A program made the translations under genes and the position numbers. Positions 35,047 through 43,753 of a stretch of 64,000 nucleotides of DNA are shown piece after piece; the first letter of the stretch is position 1; every line of letters begins with the position of its first letter. Source of the DNA: Streptomyces sp. HD. GTDB lineage: Bacteria; Actinomycetota; Actinomycetes; Streptomycetales; Streptomycetaceae. The stretch is from positions 248,001 to 312,000 of the forward strand of contig NZ_JAQMYP010000002.1 of the NCBI RefSeq assembly GCF_028369295.1, given 5' to 3'. The notes beneath the pieces are model-generated. The model ran no database searches and was not told where the DNA came from. It saw only the letters and a list, made by a program, of their open reading frames with translations.

Positions 35047-35133
35047 CCGGGGACCAGGGGCCAGTGCGTGACCTGGACCAGGGATGGCGCCCGGTGCGTG
35101 ACCTGGGGCCAGGGACAGCGCCGCGTGCGTGAC
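35039..35133. repeat. Four imperfect tandem repeats beginning GTGCGTGAC
   Basis: GTGCGTGAC occurs at 35039, 35064, 35094 and 35125 (spacings 25, 30 and 31), with CTGG..CCAGGG in between. The first copy contains the LysE-family stop codon and the last touches the monooxygenase stop, so the array fills the convergent gap. Confidence 0.8.
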
Positions 35134-36596
35134 TAGAGGCCCGCTCGCCCGACGTACTCCCGCAACCCGTCGCTCGTCTCGCCCGCCCAGCCGACATAGC
35201 CGTCCGGCCGCACCAGGAACAGGCCCGTCCTGTACGACTCCTGCACCTCTCCCCGGACCACATTGACCGAGTCCGGCAGCCCCGGCAGCTCCGGCGCCTC
35301 CACCCCGACCGCCACCAGCGTCCAGTGCGGCCCCCGGAACGCGTCGAAGAGGCGTACGCCGCCCAGGGTTCCGTCGGGGGCGCGGTCACCCGCCCGCAGC
35401 GGACCCGGGGTCGCCCGTGTCTCCTCCGTGAGCGTCGACTCGCGGTAGCCCAGGGAGAGTTGGCGGGTCGCCTCACCGCGGCGGACCTCGCCGCGGTGGA
35501 CGCCGGTCGACAGACCGAGCATGTCGGCGGCGATGGGGCGCCGTTCCGCCTCGTACGTGTCGAGCAGCGCCGCGTCGGCCCCGCCCCGCAGGACCGCGCC
35601 CAGCTTCCAGCCCAGGTTGTAGGCGTCCTGGACGCTCGTGTTCAGGCCCTGGCCCCCGGCCGGTGAGTGGACGTGCGCGGCGTCCCCCGCGAGGAACACC
35701 CTCCCGTCCCGGAACCGGTCCGCCAGGGCCGCCCGCGGCCGGAAGTCCGAGGCCCAGCGGACCGCCGTCACATCCTCCGGGGCGAGGTGGGAGCGCGCGG
35801 CGACCACCTTGCGTATGCCCTCCGGTGAGACGTCGACCCTGGCCCCCTCCGGGAACTGGGCCACGACCTGGAAGTCCTCGGTCCCCGCGAGCGGACAGAC
35901 GGCGAGGTAGCCGTCGTCCTCGGCGCCGTCCTCCCCGCGCGGCGGGAAGATGTGCCAGTTGTCCCGGTCCAGGCCCGTGATCCGGACGTCCGCCACCAGG
36001 ATCGGGTTCGGGTCGACGGTCTCCCCGGTCATGCCGATGCCGAGAGCCCGCCGCAGTGCCGAACGGCCGCCGTCGCCCGCGACGACGTACCGCGCGCGGA
36101 CGCTCTCGCCGGCCGCGAAGCCGACCGTCACCCCGTCCTCGTCCTGCGTGATCCCGACGGCCTCCCGGCCGAACGCGACCTTCCCGCCCAGCTCGGTCAG
36201 CCGCGCGAAGAGGATCTCCTGCGTCCGCCACTGCGGCACCATCCACGGCTCGGCGGCGTACGGCGAGTCCGCCGTCGCCTCGGCCGGATCGAACATCTGG
36301 TGCTCGCCCACCCGCTTGCCGTCCTGCCAGATCATCCCCACCGGATAGCTGCCGCCCGCTGCGCGGATCGCGTCGAGCACGCCCAGGTCGTCGAAGACCT
36401 CCATCGTGCGCGGCTGGATGCCCTTGCCGCGTGACCCCGGGAACAGCCCGTCGGCCCGCTCCACGACCAGCGCGTCCACCCCGCGCCGGGCCAGGTCGAT
36501 CCCGAGGGCGAGGCCGGTCGGGCCCGCGCCGACGATCAGGACGTCGACGTCGGCACGCATATCGGTACGCAGCTCGGAGCGCATGTCGGTACGCAT
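35133..36596 (-). CDS. FAD-dependent aromatic monooxygenase (PheA/TfdB type)
   Basis: 487 residues. GAGPTGLALGIDLARRG (about 23-39) is the FAD Rossmann loop, VAGDGGRSALRRALGI the DG motif, and VFLAGDAAHVHSPAGGQGLN the GD motif of class A flavoprotein hydroxylases. It probably hydroxylates an aromatic or polyketide, or inactivates an antibiotic, using NAD(P)H. A thioredoxin-like C-terminal piece (HWTLVAVGVEAPELPGLPD) completes the fold. The N-terminus is four 4-residue repeats (MRTD, MRSE, LRTD, MRAD) made by 12-bp tandem units (36549-36596); ATG 36596 has the best ribosome site. Divergent from, and probably repressed by, the TetR gene. Confidence 0.92.
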   Translation of the reverse strand: MRTDMRSELRTDMRADVDVLIVGAGPTGLALGIDLARRGVDALVVERADGLFPGSRGKGIQPRTMEVFDDLGVLDAIRAAGGSYPVGMIWQDGKRVGEHQMFDPAEATADSPYAAEPWMVPQWRTQEILFARLTELGGKVAFGREAVGITQDEDGVTVGFAAGESVRARYVVAGDGGRSALRRALGIGMTGETVDPNPILVADVRITGLDRDNWHIFPPRGEDGAEDDGYLAVCPLAGTEDFQVVAQFPEGARVDVSPEGIRKVVAARSHLAPEDVTAVRWASDFRPRAALADRFRDGRVFLAGDAAHVHSPAGGQGLNTSVQDAYNLGWKLGAVLRGGADAALLDTYEAERRPIAADMLGLSTGVHRGEVRRGEATRQLSLGYRESTLTEETRATPGPLRAGDRAPDGTLGGVRLFDAFRGPHWTLVAVGVEAPELPGLPDSVNVVRGEVQESYRTGLFLVRPDGYVGWAGETSDGLREYVGRAGL

Positions 36597-36608
36597 CGGG
36601 CAATCCCC

Positions 36609-36659
36609 CTTAACGTTGTTAAGTGCTGTCGGCTACGAGCGTGCCCTTAACGCCGTTAA
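36609..36659. promoter_or_regulatory. Paired operators TTAAC-N3-GTTAA between monooxygenase and tetR
   Basis: CTTAACGTTGTTAAG (36609-36623) and TTAACGCCGTTAA (36647-36659) are palindromes with the same half-site and a 3-base spacer, centred 37 bp apart in the 73-base divergent intergenic region. This is the standard layout for a TetR-type repressor controlling itself and its neighbour. Confidence 0.8.
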
Positions 36660-36669
36660 ACTGTCAAGC

Positions 36670-37320
36670 GTGACCACCGAACGCCGAGCACCCCTCGACC
36701 GCGGCCGCGTTGCCGACACCGCCCTCAAGCTGCTGAACGAGGTCGGCCTGGACGGGCTGACCCTGCGCGCCATCGCCCGGGAACTGGACGTCAAGGCGCC
36801 GGCCCTGTACTGGCACTTCAAGGACAAACAGGCGCTGCTCGACGAGATGGCGACCGAGATGTACCGCCGGATGGTCGCCGGGACGGCCCTCGATCCCGCG
36901 GACACCTGGCAGGAGCGGCTGCTCAGGTCCAACCGCGGACTGCGCGCGGCGCTGCTCGGCTACCGCGACGGCGCGAAGGTCTTCAGCGGCTCACGCTTCA
37001 CCGGCATCGAGCACGCCGAGCAGATGGAGGCCAACCTGCGCCTGTTCACGGCCGCCGGTTTCGCCCTCGGCGACGCGGTCCGCGCGACCTCGACGACGTA
37101 CTTCTACACCCTCGGTTTCGTCACCGAGGAACAGGGCGTCGAGCCCATGGCGGGGGAGCGCCGCGAGGGCTACGACGTGGACGAACGCGCCCGCCTGATG
37201 GCCGACTATCCCTTGTCGGCTCAGGCGGGCGCGGAGATCTTCGCTGACTACGACCGGCACTTCGAGGAGGGGCTGGCGGTGGTGATCGCCGGGATCGGGG
37301 CGCGGTACGGGGTCAGGTGA
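36670..37320 (+). CDS. TetR-family repressor (TetR_C_1 type)
   Basis: 216 residues, GTG start. The N-terminal HTH (TALKLLNEVGLDGLTLRAIA, then ELDVKAPALYWHFKDKQAL) and the C-terminal domain starting MYRRMVAGTALDPADTWQER match the tetracycline-repressor subgroup, whose genes are usually divergent from an efflux pump or a flavin monooxygenase. Here it faces a FAD monooxygenase across two TTAAC-N3-GTTAA operators. The inducer is likely a substrate of that enzyme (inference). Confidence 0.93.
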   Translation: MTTERRAPLDRGRVADTALKLLNEVGLDGLTLRAIARELDVKAPALYWHFKDKQALLDEMATEMYRRMVAGTALDPADTWQERLLRSNRGLRAALLGYRDGAKVFSGSRFTGIEHAEQMEANLRLFTAAGFALGDAVRATSTTYFYTLGFVTEEQGVEPMAGERREGYDVDERARLMADYPLSAQAGAEIFADYDRHFEEGLAVVIAGIGARYGVR

Positions 37321-37329
37321 GGGGCGCGG

Positions 37330-37830
37330 TCACGTGTGGCTGCCGATCCACGTGAAGTAGCTTCCGGCGACCGGCGATCCGGCGAGCGAGCTGGTGTAGA
37401 CGGCGTCCCTCTCGGTGGGGCTCGTCCGCAGGAAACCGCTCGAACCGTTGCCCTCGCCCTCGTTGTAGAGGGCCCGGTCGGAGCCCCGGTAGTACCACCA
37501 CTGGTCAGGGGCGGCGCCACAGGTGCTGGTCCACACGGCGTTGACGGAGTTCTTGAAGTCGGTCGTCAGGCATTTGCCGGTTTCCCGGTTCTTGAGCTGG
37601 AGGTACTGGCCATGACCGGAGCCGACCCAGTCCCACTGCTGCCGGTTCGAGCCCTGACAGGTCGTGTGGTACGCCACCCCGCTGTCGCCGGCGGTCAGGC
37701 AGGTGTTCCACGCGCCGTTCTCGAACGTCCAGTACGTGGCCGCCTGTGCGGACGACGGGAAGATCATCCCGGCGCCCACGGCCAGCGTGCTCAGCGCGGT
37801 GACGGTGGCAAGTCGCAGCTTCTTCATCAC
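37330..37830 (-). CDS. Secreted ricin-type beta-trefoil lectin
   Basis: 166 residues. Signal peptide (about 1-30, ending SAQA-A) followed by one beta-trefoil domain with NTCLTAGDSG, NRQQWDWVGSGHGQYLQLKN, GKCLTTDFKN and APDQWWYYRG blocks; the repeated Q-x-W motifs are visible. It has no catalytic domain, so it is probably a free carbohydrate-binding or regulatory protein. It is convergent with the TetR gene, with only nine bases between them. Confidence 0.88.
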   Translation of the reverse strand: MMKKLRLATVTALSTLAVGAGMIFPSSAQAATYWTFENGAWNTCLTAGDSGVAYHTTCQGSNRQQWDWVGSGHGQYLQLKNRETGKCLTTDFKNSVNAVWTSTCGAAPDQWWYYRGSDRALYNEGEGNGSSGFLRTSPTERDAVYTSSLAGSPVAGSYFTWIGSHT

Positions 37831-37941
37831 GAAATCACGAACCTCTCTCCGAAGAGCGGGAAGTGAACCGATGGAGCGGGAGTGAAGCGATCAACAGCAT
37901 TGCCGCCTGTGGCTGTTGGGGTCTTGGCGCTCAGAGCACAC

Positions 37942-38835
37942 TTATGTGGCAATCCGTCCACCGGGGGCACAAGCCTGCCGCCGGAAGTCCGTCGGCGCGA
38001 TGCCGTACACCGCCCGGAAGGCCCGGGCGAAGTCGGTGGCCCGGGCGAAGCCCCAGCGTGTGGCGATGACATGAACCGGTGTGGCCGCCTGGGCGGGGTC
38101 GGCGAGGTCGAAGCGGGCGCGTTCCAGGCGCCGGCGGCGGATGTACGCGGCGACGGTCTCCCGTTCGGCCTCGAAGAGGCGGTGCAGATAGCTGAGGGAG
38201 ATGCCGTGCGCGGCGGCGACGGCACGAGGGGTCAACTCCGGGTCGGACAGGTGGCGTTGGGTGAACGCCATGATGCGCATGGTCAAGGGACGACCGGTGT
38301 CGGTGCTGGCGCTGCTGTCGGCGTCGGCGTCGGGGGAGTGGGACAGCAGTGCCGCCACCATGTTGCCCAGGACCGTCCCGAGGCGCGGTCCGTCCGAGGG
38401 CTGAAAGGTGCCGGTGTCCTCCGTCAGCCGTGTGAGCAGACGGGCCAGCAGGGCGCCCGCGCGGCCGGCGATACGGCGCCCCACCATCCGGTCCGCCTCG
38501 TCCGGCGGCAGCGGAAGCAGCGCCTCGGGGAGCGCGATACCGACGGCGCTGATCGGGCCGCCGCGCAGCTGGAGCGGTCGTACGCGGTCGTCGCAGTAGA
38601 AGTCGCCCGCGCCCAGGACGGTCTCGCGGCCCTCGTGGAGGATCGTCGCCTCGCCGTGCAGCAGCAGGACCAGGTGGAGGCGGCGGGTGGCCGTCCGTCG
38701 GACGGGGGCCAGGGCCCGTGGGAACTGCGGCGGACAGGTCACGGACCACACCGATGCCGCACCGTATTCGACGAGCCGTACGTGTTGCCGGACGGAGGCG
38801 GGGTGGTGGCCGTGGACCCGGGTGAGTCCTCCCAT
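37942..38835 (-). CDS. AraC-family transcriptional regulator (first of a tandem pair)
   Basis: 297 residues. An AraC-binding-like (AraC_binding_2 type) N-terminal half (LHLVLLLHGEATILHEGRET) and a C-terminal double HTH: LTPRAVAAAHGISLSYLHRL, then IRRRRLERARFDLADPA, VHVIATRWGFARATDFARAF and YGIAPTDFRR. It is co-oriented with and 13 bases downstream of a second AraC gene of the same layout, so the two form an operon of duplicated regulators. Target genes are unknown. Confidence 0.9.
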   Translation of the reverse strand: MGGLTRVHGHHPASVRQHVRLVEYGAASVWSVTCPPQFPRALAPVRRTATRRLHLVLLLHGEATILHEGRETVLGAGDFYCDDRVRPLQLRGGPISAVGIALPEALLPLPPDEADRMVGRRIAGRAGALLARLLTRLTEDTGTFQPSDGPRLGTVLGNMVAALLSHSPDADADSSASTDTGRPLTMRIMAFTQRHLSDPELTPRAVAAAHGISLSYLHRLFEAERETVAAYIRRRRLERARFDLADPAQAATPVHVIATRWGFARATDFARAFRAVYGIAPTDFRRQACAPGGRIAT

Positions 38836-38848
38836 GGTGTCCCGGCCC

Positions 38849-39778
38849 TCAGCCGCGGGGCGCCCGGAGGGCCTGGTGGCGCCAGTCCCGTGGCGGCATG
38901 CCGTACGCGGCGTTGAAGGCCCGCGTGAAGGCCGAGTGCTCCCGGAATCCGCAGTCGGCCGCGATGCGGTTCACCGGAGTGTCCCGCAGCCGCGGGTCGG
39001 CGAGCGCACGCCGGGCCCGCTCCAGGCGTCGGCGGCGGATCAGCTCGGTGACGGTGGTGTCCCGGCTCCGGAAGAGACGGTGCAGATAGCTGACGGAGAT
39101 GTGGTGGGCGGCCGCGATGTCCCGGGGTGAGAGGTCCGGGTCGGACAGCTGGTCCCGGACGAACGCCTCGATGCTCAGCAGCAGGGTTCTTCGACGGGAC
39201 TCCTCCGGCAGCCGCGGGCCGGTGTCCAGATGGTGGGCGAGCGTCGCGGCGAGCAGGTCCAGGGTCACCGTGCTCAGCCGGTCGACGTCGGCGGTCGTAC
39301 GGGGGGTGCCGTCGGCGGCCAGGTCCCCGAGGAAGTGCGTGAGCAGCGCACCCATGCCCTCCTGGCCAGGTAACCGGGTTCCGAGCAGCCGGTCGGTGTG
39401 CCGGGCGGACAGGGGCAGCAGGGTACGCGGCACATGTGTGCGCACCAGCGTGACCGTCCCCGGACCGGCCGTCCGCAGGCTGAACGGACGCGAGCTGTCG
39501 TAGAACGCGAGATCACGCTCGCCCAGCAGGGCCTCGCGCCCGGCCTGGGCCACCACAAGCGCGCCCCGGCGCGGGAAGACGACCGAGCACAGTTCCGGGT
39601 CCGTCTGCCGGATCATCGCCGGGGTGCGCGGTACGAGGGACGGCGGGCAGGTCAGCTCGACGATCTGCACCGGGCCGAGGTCGAGTGCCCGGGCCGTGGC
39701 CCGGCAGGGTTCCGGGTCCGGGTCGGTGCCCCGCATCGGATGGTCGCGATGGTCTCTGTGGAAAACGGTCGTACACAT
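38849..39778 (-). CDS. AraC-family transcriptional regulator (second of a tandem pair)
   Basis: 309 residues. Its C-terminal domain LSPRDIAAAHHISVSYLHRL, IRRRRLERARRALADPR, VNRIAADCGFREHSAFTRAF and YGMPPRDWRHQAL parallels the neighbour almost block for block, so the pair arose by duplication. The N-terminal sensor is more diverged. It is the upstream gene of the pair. It lies between a lectin and the nonulosonic-acid locus and could regulate either side, but there is no direct evidence. Confidence 0.9.
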   Translation of the reverse strand: MCTTVFHRDHRDHPMRGTDPDPEPCRATARALDLGPVQIVELTCPPSLVPRTPAMIRQTDPELCSVVFPRRGALVVAQAGREALLGERDLAFYDSSRPFSLRTAGPGTVTLVRTHVPRTLLPLSARHTDRLLGTRLPGQEGMGALLTHFLGDLAADGTPRTTADVDRLSTVTLDLLAATLAHHLDTGPRLPEESRRRTLLLSIEAFVRDQLSDPDLSPRDIAAAHHISVSYLHRLFRSRDTTVTELIRRRRLERARRALADPRLRDTPVNRIAADCGFREHSAFTRAFNAAYGMPPRDWRHQALRAPRG

Positions 39779-39982
39779 ACATTCCCCCCGGGTTCTGTCG
39801 AGTCGTATCGAACACCCGAGCGGGGATGGTAAGCGCTGTTGGTGGCGGGCACATGGACGCGGGAAAGGGGGCGCCGTCCGGTTACTTTTCGTTCACCTGG
39901 AAGTTGGCAGGGAGTTGAGATCCGGCGTCGAACATCTCCTACGGTCGCAGGGATCCCGTCCGGAGAGAGCCCAGGTGTACGC

Positions 39983-40969
39983 GTGACCAACCGCCCCCCG
40001 ACACTGTCCGTGATCGTCCCGTGCTACAACATCGAGTCCTATGTCCCCGAGACCGTGACCAGCCTGGTCAACAACGAACGGGACGACTTCGAGTTCATCT
40101 TCGTCGAGGACCGGTCCACGAAGGACAAGACGTACGAAGCGCTGCTGACGCTGACGAAGAGACTCAGGAACAGCCGGGTGATACGGCACGAGCAGAACGG
40201 CGGCCTGGCCACCGCGCGCAACACCGGGATCGACGCCTCGGAAGGCCGCTACCTCACCTTCCTCGACGGCGACGACTGGCTTGCCCCCGGCTATCTCGCG
40301 GATCTGGTCGACGCCGTCGAACGGTTCGACGTCGACTTCGTACGCACCGACCACGTCCAGGTGACGGGCATCGAACGGGCCGTGCACCGCGCCCCCGAGG
40401 GACGCCGGCACACCCCGCTCGACCCGCGCACCTCGATCCTGCCGGTCGACGACACCACCATGGTCGACTACCCCTACGCCTGGGCCGGCATCTACCACCG
40501 CCGCCTCCTGGACAAGGGCATGCTGCGCTTCCACGACGGACTGAAGACCGCCGAGGACCGCCCCTGGATCTGGGACCTGCACCGCAGGGCCGACTCCTAC
40601 GCCGTCGCCAGCCTGCGCGGCGTTTTCTACCGCCGGGGCGTGGCCAGCTCGCTGACCCAGATCGGTGACGTCCGGCAGCTGGACTTCTTCCGCTCCTTCG
40701 ACCTCGTCCTCGCCGAGCTCGCCGACGACCCCGAGGTGGGCCGCCTGCGCAAGAAGGCGCTGCGCAACTACTGCGTCGTCATCGCCCACCAGCTGCTCAG
40801 CCGCGGCCGGTTCGAACGCAGCATCGCGGCCAGACTGAAGCAGATGGCCGCCGAGGCGCTGGGCAGGATGTCGGAGGAGGAACTGGAAGAGGCTCTCGTC
40901 GGGATGGGCGAGGAGCGCGTGTACATGCTGCGCCGGATACGGGGCGGCATGAAGGGAGTGGCGGCATGA
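39983..40969 (+). CDS. Family 2 glycosyltransferase (nonulosonate locus, pair A)
   Basis: 328 residues, GTG start. GT-A fold: LSVIVPCYNIESYVPETV at the N-terminus, the nucleotide-binding VEDRST, NGGLATARNTGID, and the metal-binding LTFLDGDDWLAPGYL. It is closely similar throughout to the protein at 45121-46101 (both have YAWAGIYHRRL, TAEDRPWIW and YRRGVASSLTQIGDVRQLDF). The stop overlaps the start of a polysialyltransferase-like gene by four bases, so the two are made together. It probably adds a hexose to a cell-wall polymer containing nonulosonic acid; donor and acceptor are not known. Confidence 0.92.
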   Translation: MTNRPPTLSVIVPCYNIESYVPETVTSLVNNERDDFEFIFVEDRSTKDKTYEALLTLTKRLRNSRVIRHEQNGGLATARNTGIDASEGRYLTFLDGDDWLAPGYLADLVDAVERFDVDFVRTDHVQVTGIERAVHRAPEGRRHTPLDPRTSILPVDDTTMVDYPYAWAGIYHRRLLDKGMLRFHDGLKTAEDRPWIWDLHRRADSYAVASLRGVFYRRGVASSLTQIGDVRQLDFFRSFDLVLAELADDPEVGRLRKKALRNYCVVIAHQLLSRGRFERSIAARLKQMAAEALGRMSEEELEEALVGMGEERVYMLRRIRGGMKGVAA

Positions 40970-42309
40970 TCCAGATCTTCTTCTCGGCCACGCAGTACGC
41001 GGCCGCGACCGTCACCGCCGCCATACGGGCCGGCCAGTTCGGCCCCCGCGAGGGCGTCCGCCGCATCCTCGTCGTCAGCAACACCGCCGCGATCCCCGAG
41101 GTCGGCACCCCGCTGGACCGGATGGCGGGGTTCGAGAAGCTGCGCCCCGAGTTCGACGAGGTGCGCTCCTGGAACGACTTCATCTCCCCGCACCACCCGG
41201 CCGGCTGGTCGCCGCGCGGCCAGGACACCCTGCTGTGGGAGAAGGCCGTACGCCTCGCCTGGAACCTGGGCGACGAGCCCGTCGAGATCGCCTGTGAGTC
41301 CATCCAGGCCAACCCCTCCCGCGCGGTCGCCGACATCTTCGCGGACAGCCCGATCCATGTGTACGCGGACGGCCTGATGAGCTACGGCCCCACCCGCAAC
41401 CGCATCCCGCACGGCATGAGCAGCCGCATCAAGCGCGTCCTCCACCTGGACCTGGTGCCGGGCCTGGAGCCCATGCTCCTGGCCGAGTACGGCGTACCGC
41501 CCGAGGCCGTCCCGAACGACGCGATCGTCGACGTCCTCGCCCAGATCGGCGAGTCCGGCGCCGGCATCCTCGCCGAGCGCCTTCCGGCGGACAACCCGCC
41601 CACCGCCGTCCTCCTCGGCCAGTACCTCTCGGCCATCGACCTGATCACCCAGGACGAGGAGGAGCAGCTCCACATCCGCTTCCTGCGTGCCGCGGCCCGG
41701 GCCGGTCACCGTGACGTCCTGTTCAAGCCGCACCCGAGCGCGCCCGCCGTCTTCAACGAGTCCCTGGAGGCGGTCGCGAAGGAACTCGACGTCCGGCTCA
41801 CGGTGCTGGGCGAGCCCGTCCTCGCCGAGACCGTCTTCGCCTACCTCAAGCCGAAGCTCGTCGTCGGCTGCTTCTCCACGGCACTCATGACCGCCGCCGC
41901 CTTCTACGGGATCCCCGTCGCCCGCGTCGGCACCGAGCTGCTCCTCGAACGCATCACGCCGTACGAGAACAGCAACCGCATCCCGCTGACCATCATCGAC
42001 GCGGCCCTGCCCGACGCCGAGAACGCCGAGCTGGGCTCCCCGCTCGAACTCGCCGGGATGGCCGAGGCCCTGGCCCCGCTGGTGCGCAGCGTCGGCTTCT
42101 GCATGCAGTCCCGCAAGCACCACGCCCTGCGCGACGAGGTCACCGCCTGGCTCGGCGCCAACCTGGCCCAGTACCAGCGCTACTTCAAACGCCGCCGCCT
42201 CACCAGCCTGCGCCTCCCCGGCGGCAGCCCGGTCCGCGCGGAGGCGCTGCGCAGGCACCCGGCGGTCCGCAAGGCGGTACGTCAGCTGCGGCAGACGACA
42301 CGGAAGTAG
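40966..42309 (+). CDS. Polysialyltransferase-family protein (pair A)
   Basis: 447 residues, cytoplasmic, with no membrane helix. CESIQANPSRA, YADGLMSYGPTR, LHLDLVPGLEPMLLAEYGVP, LLGQYLSAIDL, LFKPHPSAP and VVGCFSTALMTAAAFYGIPVARVGT include the D/E-x-G, H-P and S-T motifs typical of bacterial sialyl/polysialyltransferases (POLYST and GT52-like). It would transfer nonulosonic acid from the CMP sugar made by the NeuA-like protein. Paralogue of 43754-45121. Translationally coupled to the GT2 gene upstream. Confidence 0.88.
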   Translation: MIQIFFSATQYAAATVTAAIRAGQFGPREGVRRILVVSNTAAIPEVGTPLDRMAGFEKLRPEFDEVRSWNDFISPHHPAGWSPRGQDTLLWEKAVRLAWNLGDEPVEIACESIQANPSRAVADIFADSPIHVYADGLMSYGPTRNRIPHGMSSRIKRVLHLDLVPGLEPMLLAEYGVPPEAVPNDAIVDVLAQIGESGAGILAERLPADNPPTAVLLGQYLSAIDLITQDEEEQLHIRFLRAAARAGHRDVLFKPHPSAPAVFNESLEAVAKELDVRLTVLGEPVLAETVFAYLKPKLVVGCFSTALMTAAAFYGIPVARVGTELLLERITPYENSNRIPLTIIDAALPDAENAELGSPLELAGMAEALAPLVRSVGFCMQSRKHHALRDEVTAWLGANLAQYQRYFKRRRLTSLRLPGGSPVRAEALRRHPAVRKAVRQLRQTTRK

Positions 42310-42331
42310 CGGACGGTCCCGAAAGGCGTTT

Positions 42332-42360
42332 GGTGGGGAGGCGCGCAGCGCCCCCCCACC
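42332..42360. terminator. Near-perfect hairpin between convergent genes
   Basis: GGTGGGGAGGCGC (42332-42344) pairs with GCGCCCCCCCACC (42348-42360) with one mismatch and a 3-base loop. It lies between the polysialyltransferase-like gene and the convergent acyltransferase gene and abuts a dispersed repeat. Confidence 0.7.
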
Positions 42361-42392
42361 AGGGGCGCGGGGAACTGCGCGACCAGCCCCCA
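42360..42392 (+). repeat. Dispersed Streptomyces-type repeat, copy 2
   Basis: CAGGGGCGCGGGGAACTGCG followed by CGACCAGCCCCCA is the reverse complement of the copy inside uraD (16832-16864). Such blocks are common between Streptomyces genes in my memory of these genomes; no function is established. Confidence 0.75.
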
Positions 42393-42418
42393 CGAAGCCG
42401 CACCCGAACCACGGCCCC

Positions 42419-43579
42419 CTAACGCAGCCGCACCGCCGGAAGCGCTCGCTTCAGCTTCGGCCCGAACGGCCGCTCCACGAACCGGTGCATCAGCCAGGCC
42501 AGCAGCAGCAGACTGCCCACGGACAGCGCCAGCGTCGGATAGGAGCCGAGGCCCAGGCCCCGGTGCAGCACCCGGATGAAGAACCAGCCCAGGTGCTCAT
42601 GGATCAGATAGAAGGGGTACGTCAGCGCCCCGGCCACCGTCAGCCAGCTCCAGTTGGCCCAGCGCATCCAGCCCAGCGCCACCACCGCCACGGCGGCGAA
42701 GGCGCAGAAGACGATGGCCTGGATGACCAGCGGATTGCGATGGAACTCGCCCTGCGCGCCCGGGTGCCACAGCGCCGTCACCGAGTAGCGCTGACCCAGC
42801 AGGAACGACATGCCGACGATCCCCCACAGCAGCAGGTCACTGCCGAAGCGGTGGATCAGATACAGGGCGAGACCGCCGATGAAGAACGGGGCGTGGTCGC
42901 GCATGACCAGCTCGTCGGTGAGCGGGTTGTCGGCGACCCGGGCGAACGCGCCGGCCAGCGTCCACAGGATGCAGAAGGTGACGACCCGCTTGTAGGTGAC
43001 GCCCTTCCAGATGACGAACAGGGCGAAGAGCACGTAGAACTTCAGCTCCACCCAGAGCGTCCAGCACACGCCCAGGACCCGCGGGACGCCCAGCGGCTGC
43101 TGCATCATCGTGAGGTTGACCAGCAACTCGTCCGGCCGGAGCGGGTGGACCACGACCGGCAGGAGCACCGCGGCGCCGGTGACCATGACGATGGCCACCC
43201 AGTACGCCGGGAAGAGGCGGGAGATCCGGGAGCGGAAGAAGTCGCCGAGGCTGCGGCCCCAGCTGCTCATGCAGATCACGAACCCGCTGATGACGAAGAA
43301 GAACTGCACACCGAGGCTGCCGTAGGTGGAGAACTGCGACAGCGTCGGGAACATCGCTCCGGGGGACTGGTGCCAGGAGTTGGCCACCTCGCCGTTCTTT
43401 CCGGTGAAGTGGTACATGCACACCATGAGCGCGGCCACCAGCCGCAGCCCGTCCAGGGCGCGCAGCCGGTTCTCCCTGCGGGGCCGGACAGGAGGCCGTT
43501 CGGGCTGTTCGGCGAGGACCTGGTCCAGCCGGGGGGCCGGGGGCGCCGGCGGTGCCGTGGCCTGGTCAGCCGTGCTCAT
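42419..43579 (-). CDS. Acyltransferase 3 family membrane O-acyltransferase
   Basis: 386 residues with about ten membrane helices. ENRLRALDGLRLVAALMVCMYHF carries the R-x10-H-type catalytic motif of acyltransferase-3 proteins; FFFVISGFVICMSSWGRS and FFRSRISRLFPAYWVAIV are also typical. It sits between the two GT2/polysialyltransferase pairs, so it most likely O-acetylates the polymer made by them, or its lipid-linked precursor. A Pro-rich cytoplasmic N-terminus of about 40 residues precedes the first helix. Confidence 0.92.
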   Translation of the reverse strand: MSTADQATAPPAPPAPRLDQVLAEQPERPPVRPRRENRLRALDGLRLVAALMVCMYHFTGKNGEVANSWHQSPGAMFPTLSQFSTYGSLGVQFFFVISGFVICMSSWGRSLGDFFRSRISRLFPAYWVAIVMVTGAAVLLPVVVHPLRPDELLVNLTMMQQPLGVPRVLGVCWTLWVELKFYVLFALFVIWKGVTYKRVVTFCILWTLAGAFARVADNPLTDELVMRDHAPFFIGGLALYLIHRFGSDLLLWGIVGMSFLLGQRYSVTALWHPGAQGEFHRNPLVIQAIVFCAFAAVAVVALGWMRWANWSWLTVAGALTYPFYLIHEHLGWFFIRVLHRGLGLGSYPTLALSVGSLLLLAWLMHRFVERPFGPKLKRALPAVRLR

Positions 43580-43753
43580 CCTGGGACCCTTCTCCTGGGA
43601 GTCGCGAGGTGCGTTCAGTCGTACGTGTCGGCTGTTGCCGATTAATACGACGACCGAACGCTATGTCCCTCGGACGGGTGAAAGGTGAGTGACGGCTGAC
43701 GCTCAGGGAGCGCAAAGGTGTCACACGGATGAACAACCACCCCTTGTTTCTGT

